The notes under the pieces are model-generated. The model saw only the letters and a list, made by a program, of their open reading frames with translations, ran no database searches and had not been told where the DNA came from. Of a DNA stretch of 27,604 nucleotides, positions 16,533-23,099 are shown one piece after another. The translations under genes and the position numbers were made by a program. Within the stretch, counting starts at the first letter, position 1, and each line of letters starts with the position of its first letter. Origin of the DNA: Prevotellaceae bacterium (GTDB taxonomy: Bacteria; Bacteroidota; Bacteroidia; Bacteroidales; Bacteroidaceae); NCBI GenBank assembly GCA_015257125.1, contig JABZKU010000029.1, forward strand, positions 1 through 27,604. Reading direction: 5' to 3'.

Positions 16533-17669
16533 ATGAAACAAACCTTTACCTATCTTGTAGCGGCAGTTTTGGGATTCCTTTCCCCTTCTCTGTCAAGTCA
16601 GGCGCAAAACTTCAACGGTGTCTTCAAAGAAGTTACTTCTCAAGCGGATTTCACTGAGGGGTATTATGTTATGGTCAATCCGACTACTGATGAGGCTTTA
16701 ATCGGCAATATGCAATCGACTGAAGCTAATAAGGAAAGAGGAAAGACTGTTATACTAACTTCGGATTTTTTCCGAACCAAGCATGAAATACTGAATCCTC
16801 TCAACGCAGCTGTATGGAAAGTTGAACACGATTCTCAAGGATTTACGGTTAAACACACAACGTCTAATAAATACTTTGTTAATCCCCGATCACACAATGC
16901 ATTGATACTGGGAGAATATTCTCAAAGAATATATTTCGACATCGCCAAGAAAAAGATATCTGCAGACAAAGGCAACGGATTTACATTGAAACACAAAAAA
17001 TTCGAACTCTGCATCAACACGAATATCAAAGAATCCTTTGTATTTACTAATAAGGATATATCAGGCCTACACACTCCCCGCTTCTTCAAGTTTGTAGGCC
17101 TCCCCTTCACGATGTCGGCGGCGCAATATGCCACTTACTATGGTGACAAGACGGTGAAACTTCCCGCAGGCCTCACGGCAAATGTCGGTGAAATCGACGC
17201 ACAAAAGCACATCCTCAAGCTGACGCCCATCGGCAATGTGGTACCGGCCAACACGGCAGTCATCATCACCGGATCCGCCGGTGAGTACACGCTCGATGTG
17301 TCTACAGAAGTCGGTTCAGTTCCCGCGAAGAACGATCTCAAAGGCTCGTTGACTGAAATTCCGGCAGCCACTGTCAGCAGTGCTTCTGTTGCTTACTATG
17401 CGATGGCCTACAATACAGAAGCTCAAAAAGTTAGCTTCGGCTTGGTAGAAGGAACGAGCATTCCCGCCGGCAAGGCTTATATTGAAATCTCCAAGACGGC
17501 CGGTGCCGCTCCTGAATTGCTCGGCGATTTCCTCATCTCTTCCGTACAACACGTACAACGCGACACCGATTCCGCCACGATCTACGATCTCAATGGTCGC
17601 AAAGTGACGCAACCCGTCAGCGGCCAGCTCTATGTTCGCAACGGAAAGAAATTCATCTATCTGCGTTAA
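16533..17669 (+). CDS. Secreted modular protein with C-terminal sorting-like tail
   Basis: A 378-residue exported protein (signal MKQTFTYLVAAVLGFLSPS, cleavage near SQAQ). Residues about 27-185 form an unfamiliar domain with FTEGYYVMVNP, SNKYFVNPRSHNALIL and FTLKHKKFELCIN. Residues about 190-330 form a second beta-rich module (ATYYGDKTVKLPAGLTA, VVPANTAVIITGSAGEYTL) of a kind repeatedly found near the C-termini of Prevotella-type secreted proteins. The last ~35 residues, IYDLNGRKV then LYVRNGKKFIYLR, look like a type IX secretion C-terminal signal. This suggests cell-surface or secreted location; no enzymatic motif is seen. The first half of the gene is clearly more AT-rich than the second. 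Confidence 0.8.
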   Translation: MKQTFTYLVAAVLGFLSPSLSSQAQNFNGVFKEVTSQADFTEGYYVMVNPTTDEALIGNMQSTEANKERGKTVILTSDFFRTKHEILNPLNAAVWKVEHDSQGFTVKHTTSNKYFVNPRSHNALILGEYSQRIYFDIAKKKISADKGNGFTLKHKKFELCINTNIKESFVFTNKDISGLHTPRFFKFVGLPFTMSAAQYATYYGDKTVKLPAGLTANVGEIDAQKHILKLTPIGNVVPANTAVIITGSAGEYTLDVSTEVGSVPAKNDLKGSLTEIPAATVSSASVAYYAMAYNTEAQKVSFGLVEGTSIPAGKAYIEISKTAGAAPELLGDFLISSVQHVQRDTDSATIYDLNGRKVTQPVSGQLYVRNGKKFIYLR

Positions 17670-17700
17670 GTCCATACAACGCAATTCCTCATCCCCAAAT

Positions 17701-17732
17701 CCCCATTTGCCCATGGCAAGTGGGGTTTTTTC
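17701..17732 (+). terminator. Terminator of the secreted-protein pair
   Basis: An 11-bp stem with one G-T pair (17701-17711 with 17715-17725, loop CAT) followed by six T. It starts 31 bp after the stop codon at 17669. Confidence 0.9.
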
Positions 17733-17963
17733 TATGCACTTCTCCCACAACTTCGCGTTCTCTTTCCGACGTACTTCACCTCTACCCTGCAACATCGCGC
17801 ACAAGCGCACACGCACACGATTTTCGATCATGGTCTGCAAATGGGCGTTGCCCAATGTTTCGGCGTTTAGGTAACGTTCCGACGCTTCGTCCCCGTTTCT
17901 CGCACTTTCCTCCCCCACTCTGCCGCGGCGCGTCGCTCCGTATCATCGCATCCCCTCGTCGAA

Positions 17964-18004
17964 ATACAAAAAATCCCCCACAAACCCATCAAGGTTTGCG
18001 GGGG
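17964..18004 (-). terminator. Terminator of the fructokinase gene
   Basis: Inverted repeat 17975-17986 with 17993-18004 (12 positions, one A-C mismatch, 6-nt loop). On the minus strand it is followed by a T-rich tract (17966-17974). It lies 54 bp after the fructokinase stop. Confidence 0.9.
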
Positions 18005-18058
18005 CACATGTTCATTCTATGCAGATGGTTTATCGTTGTCCGATGCAGCGCTCACGCG

Positions 18059-18940
18059 CTATTTATACACTGTCTTGATGTGCTCGGGCAATACCGGCAT
18101 TGCGCCATGTGAGGTACACACAAAGGCACTGGTTTCGACCGCCGCACGGTGGATTTCTTCAATCGGCTTACGGCTCAACCAGCCGGCGACAAAAGCCGCC
18201 GTGAAAGAATCGCCGGCACCGACCGTATCGGCCACCTCCACCTTGGGCGTTTCCTGATAAGAAACATTCCCCTTCGTGAAAACATAGCTGCCGTTCACAC
18301 CGCAGGTCAATACCAAGGCATCGAGATCAAACTTACCCAACAACAACCAGCAGTTGTTTTGCATGTCGAGACCGGAAATTTCCAAGAGGTGTCCCAAAAC
18401 GAGCAACTCTTCGTCGTTGATCTTCAAGATATTGCACGCCTTCATCGATTCGACCAAAAGATCGCGGGTGTAGAAGTTTTGGCGCAAGTTGATATCAAAA
18501 ATTTTCAACGCATTTTCGGGCAGCGCCTTCAAGAAGGCCTGTATTGTAGCTTGCGATTCGGGGCTGCGCTGCGCAAGCGATCCGAAACACACCGCACTGG
18601 TGTGGTGCGCCAGATCCTCCAATTCGGCGGTAAAAGGAATATTGTCCCAGGCCACCCCCTCGCGAATCACATAAGTCGGCACCCCTTCGTCGTCAAGGGT
18701 CACTTGCACGGTGCCGGTCGGGTAATCGACGCGCGGCATGCAGAAGTTCAACTGCTTCTCGTTGAGCGCTTCGAGCGTTTCTTCGCCGAGCGCATCATTG
18801 CCGACAGCGCTGACGGCCATCGTATCGTAACCGAATTGGGAAACATGGTAGGCGAAATTGGCAGGCGCTCCTCCGAGCTTCTTACCTTCGGGCAGCACGT
18901 CCCACAGGACTTCTCCCAAACCAATGACATAAGGTTTCAT
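18059..18940 (-). CDS. PfkB-family carbohydrate kinase, probable fructokinase
   Basis: A 293-residue cytoplasmic kinase expected to phosphorylate fructose with ATP. The N-terminus has GLGEVLWDVLPEGKKLGGAPANFAYHV, the PfkB sugar-binding signature in its fructokinase form; the C-terminal signature DTVGAGDSFTAAFVAGWL (about 237-254) carries the anion-hole GAGD with the catalytic Asp. Length fits. Other sugars are possible for this family, but the neighbour upstream is a hybrid regulator whose sensor resembles that of the fructose-responsive B. thetaiotaomicron BT1754, which supports fructose. The leader is unusually long: the nearest -7 element on the minus strand is about 460 bp upstream (19402-19409). 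Confidence 0.9.
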   Translation of the reverse strand: MKPYVIGLGEVLWDVLPEGKKLGGAPANFAYHVSQFGYDTMAVSAVGNDALGEETLEALNEKQLNFCMPRVDYPTGTVQVTLDDEGVPTYVIREGVAWDNIPFTAELEDLAHHTSAVCFGSLAQRSPESQATIQAFLKALPENALKIFDINLRQNFYTRDLLVESMKACNILKINDEELLVLGHLLEISGLDMQNNCWLLLGKFDLDALVLTCGVNGSYVFTKGNVSYQETPKVEVADTVGAGDSFTAAFVAGWLSRKPIEEIHRAAVETSAFVCTSHGAMPVLPEHIKTVYK

Positions 18941-19110
18941 AGCCTAAAAGTTTAGGGGGGGTAAATGATAAGAGAAAAGGCAACCTCTTCGGCGCTGCAG
19001 CTATAAAGCAAAAAGCGCCGCGAGTTTAGGCCAAAAGCCAAAATCCTCGAGGCCGCAAAGCGAAAGACTCCAACGGAGTGCTTGTTCAAAAAACAATGAA
19101 AAGGGCAACA

Positions 19111-19318
19111 AATTTGCAGCGTAGGGCGGTTGTTCTGTTCGTGCTCTCTCAGGCACGTTTTTGTGTTGGTCAACGGGGGCAATCGTTCATTCAGTTCTGT
19201 GAGGGGATGCTCCGTCGGGGTAGAACAGGAAGTCGCACTCAGCTTTCTTCCCATGGGCGTCTACCTCTGCTGTCTAGTCTGTGAGGGAAATGTTTGACCG
19301 CCCTACGCACGCAAATAT
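19111..19318. repeat. Inverted-repeat-bounded element, candidate structured RNA or small mobile repeat
   Basis: Arms GCGTAGGGCGGT (19119-19130) and its perfect complement (19297-19308) enclose 166 bp. The match continues outward: ATTTGC on the left (19112-19117) pairs with GCAAAT on the right (19311-19316) after a 1-nt length difference. Inside are further small stems, for example CGTGC/GCACG around 19140-19157 and GTTCT/AGAAC near 19184-19216. There is no open frame of note. Which strand, if any, is transcribed is unknown. Confidence 0.6.
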
Positions 19319-19401
19319 GCATCAATTCTCCACGAAACCGATTTCATTCATCACTTGTCCGAATAAGTTCGGAATCCGATGCTCGGTTCGTTTGACGAGT
19401 G

Positions 19402-19409
19402 CAAAGGTA
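19402..19409 (-). promoter_or_regulatory. Possible activator-dependent promoter of the fructokinase transcript
   Basis: Minus strand TACCTTTG is a perfect -7 element. No TTTG/TTG stands 19-21 nt upstream; the nearest TTTG (19424-19427) is only 14 nt away. A missing -33 box fits a promoter that needs a regulator. The transcript would run through the inverted-repeat element before reaching fructokinase. Confidence 0.45.
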
Positions 19410-19453
19410 GCGCTTCCCTCATTCAAAGCCTACTACATTCGTTACCTATGACG

Positions 19454-19481
19454 GCAAAAATCGTTCATGAAACATTTTTGC
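19454..19481. promoter_or_regulatory. Dyad-symmetric site, possible operator
   Basis: GCAAAAAT and ATTTTTGC (19454-19461, 19474-19481) flank a 12-bp centre containing the palindrome TTCATGAA. Its centre lies about 60 bp upstream of the minus-strand -7 element at 19402, a usual distance for an activator site. Assignment to the adjacent regulator is inference. Confidence 0.4.
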
Positions 19482-19872
19482 TATATCTCGTCATTTTCTT
19501 TATATACCACAAAAAACACAACCAACTCATTACCAAGAACATATACAAAAACACAGAAATCTTCCACAACTCAAGAAAATGGCCTTGAAACAAAATTACA
19601 CCCCCCCAAAAAGGGATTTCGGTCGTGAAAAAGTGCTTTTTTCTCCATCCCTCCCCCTCAAATCCCTTCGAAACACCGGTGCCGAGCAGTCCTCGATTGC
19701 CACAGTCGACTCCATTGCGCCCCATCCCTCAGACGAAAGACTCGTTTTTTTAGGTGGCGCTACACTCCTTCTGTTGAGCGCTCGACGACTATGAGCAAAA
19801 ACTCCTCTGCTTTTTACGCAGAACAGACCACTTTTCGCCAAAAGTCGTCTTCTTTTCTCACTAAGTGGCCAA

Positions 19873-19922
19873 GAGTGAAAAGAGCGCCGCCTACGTTATG
19901 TAGAAACAACGTAGGCGGCGCT
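19873..19922 (-). terminator. Terminator of the hybrid two-component regulator
   Basis: Perfect 15-bp inverted repeat AGCGCCGCCTACGTT / AACGTAGGCGGCGCT (19883-19897 and 19908-19922) with a 10-nt loop. The minus strand continues CTCTTTTCACTCTT, a broken T-rich tract. It lies about 100 bp after the regulator stop, so regulator and fructokinase are probably separate transcripts. Confidence 0.75.
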
Positions 19923-20020
19923 ATAGATTCGTAATGATATCGGCGCAGCGCACACTTACCGGTGACTAGCCTCAACCGGCAGATCGCAAGTTTGCCCACG
20001 CCAATGGGGGCTGTTTACGT

Positions 20021-22705
20021 TCAACTTGGGCGCATTTTTGTTCCCGGCGAGCAGCCGAAATAATCTCGGAAGCATTTGGAGAAATAAGAGGGCGAAGAAA
20101 ATCCCACTTCATAGGCCACTTCCGAGACCGTCTTGCCGCCTTGTTGCAGCAACAGTTCGGCTCGTTTGAGTCGCGTCATGCGAATCAGCTCAACCGGCGA
20201 GAGCCCTGTAAGTGCTTTCACCTTGCGATAGAGCTGTACGCGGCTCATTCCCAAATCGGCACCGAGTTCTTCGACGTTCAGTTCGGTATTGGCCAACTTG
20301 GCGCGCACGGCTGCTTTGAACTTCTCCATAAATTGCGCATCAGCATTGGAGGCTTGTACCTCTTCCACTTCGTTGCCGGCGAAATGCCCCTTCAACAAAC
20401 GGCGCGTGGTCAAGAGATTTTCGATGCGCGAAAGCAGTACTTTGCCATTGAACGGCTTCGTCACATACGCCTCTGCTCCATATTCATAGCCTTCGATGCG
20501 CTGATCGTCATCGAGTGCATTGGCCGTGAGTAGAAGCACCGGGATATGGCCTGTGATTTCACTCGTTTTAATGCGTTTGCAGAGTTCCAAACCGTCGACC
20601 TTGGGCATGGCTACGTCGCTCACCACCAAATCGGGCATGCGCTTGAGGGTTTCGTTCCAAGCGACTTCGCCGTCGGGCGCCATCCACACATCGTAGTAGG
20701 GCAACAGGAGTTGTGCCACATATTCTCGCACTTCCTGATTGTCATCCACGACGAGCACTTGCGGTTTAGCACCGCCGTTTTCGGGATTGATGAGCCGCTC
20801 GACGAGCAGTTTGTCTTCCATTCCTCCGCTCTCTCCCACGCGGTAGACTTCGGCGATGGCGCTTACTTCAGCTTCGAGGGGCAAAGCCGCGGCCGGCACT
20901 TCGGGGGCTTCTTCTTGGCGTGCAGGCAAAAAGACCGTAAAGGTGCTGCCCTTGCCGGGATGGCTGGCGGCGTGCACCGTGCCCCCCTGCGCTTCGGCAT
21001 AAGCCTTGACAATGGCCAAACCGACCCCCGCACCCCCCGACGTATTGTCGGAAGCTTGAAAAAAACGATCGAAGATGTGCGGTAATTTCTCCTCATCAAT
21101 CCCCTCACCCGTGTCGGTAATCGCCAATTCGGCACCTGTGGACAAGGGGCGTAATGCAATCGTTACTGTTCCACCTTCGGGAGTGAATTTCAGCGCATTG
21201 GAGAGGAGATTATAGAAGATGTGTTCAACCTTCGCCAGGTCGGCCGTCATCTCATAGTGCTCGGGGGCTTCAAGACAGAGATTGACGTTGATGCGTTCCG
21301 CCCAACTTCTGAAACCGGTCATCCATAGGCGGAGATAGGCCACGCAGTCGAAGCGCGACCACTGCAAACTGATGGCGCCGTTCTGCACTTTGCGCAGATC
21401 TAGAATTTCGTTGATGAGATGGAGTAGGATTTTGACGTTGCGATGTGCCACGTCCATCAGTTGGCGATCGCGTCCGTCGAGATGCTCGCTCTCTCGCAAG
21501 CGGTCGATCGGATCGGCAATCAGCGTGAGGGGTGTACGGAATTCGTGACTTACGTTGGTAAAGAAGCGCAATTTCGCATTGGCGGCTTCTTCGGCCAAGC
21601 GATGTTTCAGCCGATAATAACGCAACATCAGTACACCGCCGCCCACCACAAGCAGGAAAATCACCACAAACAGGACGAGTAGGATTTTCTGATTGTTATA
21701 TTGTGTCACCTTCTCCTCGACATCGTTGCTCAACGACTCCAATCGCTGGTATTGTCGCTTGAGTTCGATGCCCTGCATGTAGAAAAGCGTCGCATTCTCG
21801 GAGGTGACGAGCGCAGCGGGGAGTTCATTTTCTTTTTTGTAGGGTTTCTTCTCGAGAATGTTGCGCGCCAGTTCCAAAAGCAAGTCGCCGCGCGTGGGAT
21901 AGATGCACGAAGCCGATAGTCGGTTGGCATACACGGCCTCCAGGCCTCCGCCTTTCGACGGCAATCCGTCGATGCCTACATACAAGACGCTACTGTCGCG
22001 CCCTGCACGCACCATGGCTTCGCGCGCCCCCTGTGCCATTTCGTCGTTGTGGCCAAAGACGCAATCGATGTGCTCCACTTCACGCAAAAGGCTGTCCATC
22101 CGCACGGTGGCTTTCTCGCGTGCCCAGTCGGCGTAACAGGCTGTCACGATGTGCAACTCGGGATAGCGCGCAATGGCGTCTAAGAAACCGCGATGGCGCT
22201 CAATGGCCGGCGAAGATCCTCGCAAACCTTTGATTTCCACGATGCGACCTTTGCCCTTTAAGCGCGAAGCTACATAATTACCCATCATGCGACCGATGCC
22301 ATAGTTGTCGGCTCCCATGTAGGCCGTGTAGTTGTCGGTGTTGGTTTTTCGGTCGAAAAGCACCACCGGTATGCCCTTTTTGCGCGCTCTTTCAATGGCC
22401 GGGCAAATCGTGCTCACCTGGTTGGGCGAAATGATGAGCAAATCGACACCTTCATCAATGAAATGATTGATTTGTCGCACCTGCGTTTGATCATTGTCGC
22501 TAGCCGAGGCGATGTGCAAGTCGATGTCACCATAATATCGCGCGCCCACGCGTAGCTCAGTGTTGAGTTTATCGCGCCAAGCGTCGTCTGAGCACTGCGA
22601 AATGCCCACGACATAGCGCTTCTCTCGGTGAGTACAAGCACAAATCAAGAGAAGCAAAAGAACGGTAATCCCAAATGGTCTCAATCTAAAGCGATGTGTT
22701 TCCAA
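20021..22705 (-). CDS. Hybrid two-component regulator with periplasmic sugar-binding sensor (BT1754-like)
   Basis: An 894-residue single-protein signalling system in the inner membrane. An N-terminal hydrophobic segment (about 8-24) leads to a LacI/RbsB-type periplasmic binding domain (about 31-320; YVVGISQCSDDAWRDKLNTE, DLLIISPNQ, PVVLFDRKT, FGHNDEMAQGA). A second helix follows at about 345-367. The cytoplasmic part has a histidine-kinase core with SHEFRTP (His near 387), the ATPase boxes NLLSNALKF, GEGIDEEKLPHIFDRF and GVGLAIVKAY, a receiver domain with VVSDVAMP (phospho-Asp near 696) and KPF, and an AraC-type DNA-binding domain (about 812-890). In B. thetaiotaomicron a regulator of this layout, BT1754, binds fructose and controls fructan use; the fructokinase gene next door suggests the same ligand here. 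No SusC/SusD or GH32 genes are in view. Confidence 0.95.
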   Translation of the reverse strand: METHRFRLRPFGITVLLLLLICACTHREKRYVVGISQCSDDAWRDKLNTELRVGARYYGDIDLHIASASDNDQTQVRQINHFIDEGVDLLIISPNQVSTICPAIERARKKGIPVVLFDRKTNTDNYTAYMGADNYGIGRMMGNYVASRLKGKGRIVEIKGLRGSSPAIERHRGFLDAIARYPELHIVTACYADWAREKATVRMDSLLREVEHIDCVFGHNDEMAQGAREAMVRAGRDSSVLYVGIDGLPSKGGGLEAVYANRLSASCIYPTRGDLLLELARNILEKKPYKKENELPAALVTSENATLFYMQGIELKRQYQRLESLSNDVEEKVTQYNNQKILLVLFVVIFLLVVGGGVLMLRYYRLKHRLAEEAANAKLRFFTNVSHEFRTPLTLIADPIDRLRESEHLDGRDRQLMDVAHRNVKILLHLINEILDLRKVQNGAISLQWSRFDCVAYLRLWMTGFRSWAERINVNLCLEAPEHYEMTADLAKVEHIFYNLLSNALKFTPEGGTVTIALRPLSTGAELAITDTGEGIDEEKLPHIFDRFFQASDNTSGGAGVGLAIVKAYAEAQGGTVHAASHPGKGSTFTVFLPARQEEAPEVPAAALPLEAEVSAIAEVYRVGESGGMEDKLLVERLINPENGGAKPQVLVVDDNQEVREYVAQLLLPYYDVWMAPDGEVAWNETLKRMPDLVVSDVAMPKVDGLELCKRIKTSEITGHIPVLLLTANALDDDQRIEGYEYGAEAYVTKPFNGKVLLSRIENLLTTRRLLKGHFAGNEVEEVQASNADAQFMEKFKAAVRAKLANTELNVEELGADLGMSRVQLYRKVKALTGLSPVELIRMTRLKRAELLLQQGGKTVSEVAYEVGFSSPSYFSKCFRDYFGCSPGTKMRPS

Positions 22706-22728
22706 AATGTCACAATGTTTTCGTCGGA

Positions 22729-22736
22729 CAAAGATA
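22729..22736 (-). promoter_or_regulatory. Possible -7 element of the hybrid regulator gene
   Basis: TATCTTTG on the minus strand fits TAnnTTTG. The closest upstream TTTG (22766-22769) is 29 nt away, too far, so support is partial. Confidence 0.4.
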
Positions 22737-23006
22737 GGTATTTACTTTTTTCTGACGTTTTGTCGCAAACATCTTATAACAGTATCGCAAAACTCCGCGG
22801 ATTCTCCATTTCCAAGTACAAATAAATAAAAATACGACTCAAGGACATTCCGCGACCTGCGATGAGTAGGTAAGAAACGGGCTTTTTATGTCGCGCAAGT
22901 CCATTTTGTAAGGTTGAGAATACAGTTCGCAAAATAAGAAACAGAATTAACACAAACGAAAATTCCCTTAACACTTCGAAGACTCTAAAATACCCAAATG
23001 TAGTGA

Positions 23007-23037
23007 TTGCACGGCGCAATCGAATGCCGTAACTTTG
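23007..23037 (+). promoter_or_regulatory. Promoter of the TonB receptor operon
   Basis: Plus strand -33 TTG (23007-23009), 20-nt spacer, -7 TAACTTTG (23030-23037). The predicted start is near 23043, giving a leader of about 57 nt. This excludes the ATG at 23007 as a start codon if the promoter is used. Confidence 0.8.
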
Positions 23038-23099
23038 CAACCCCGATTCCCCACAGCCACCCTCTGGGTGGGCATCGCTCCACACAAAAACGACACAAG

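Larger units (their letters stand above)
17670..18058. other. Intergenic region between converging genes
   Basis: This 389-bp stretch holds one terminator for each flanking gene (17701-17732 plus, 17964-18004 minus). Between them nothing coding or structured is recognised; the short open frames have no family resemblance. Confidence 0.75.
18941..20020. other. 1.1-kb gene-free region between fructokinase and its probable regulator
   Basis: No convincing gene is seen. In order from the left: a 7-bp hairpin AGCGCCG-type (18990-18996 with 19014-19020); a short hairpin ACTCC/GGAGT at 19067-19079; the inverted-repeat-bounded element 19111-19318; a hairpin TCCGAA/TTCGGA upstream of it; a minus-strand -7 element at 19402-19409; a dyad at 19454-19481; a non-coding stretch with a 9-bp inverted repeat AAGGGATTT/AAATCCCTT (19611-19619, 19660-19668); and the regulator's terminator at 19873-19922. 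Open frames here have no protein-like composition. Confidence 0.7.
22706..23099. other. Divergent intergenic region between regulator and TonB receptor
   Basis: This 394-bp AT-rich stretch holds a -7-like element TATCTTTG on the minus strand (22729-22736), placed about 18 nt before the regulator start but without a matching -33 box, and the full plus-strand promoter at 23007-23037. No gene and no obvious metal-regulator box were recognised in between. Confidence 0.65.

Noticed and set aside
18952..19254. 100-codon minus-strand frame in the fructokinase leader
   Set aside because: Starts and ends inside the inverted-repeat and leader region, with no recognisable domain and no promoter placed for it.
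19111..19318. Named RNA: tmRNA, RNase P RNA, SRP RNA or 6S RNA
   Set aside because: None of the universal sequence motifs of tmRNA, RNase P or SRP RNA is visible, and 6S cannot be called from closing stem and length alone.
23007..23099. Upstream ATG of the TonB receptor frame
   Set aside because: It coincides with the -33 box of a full promoter whose transcript starts near 23043.
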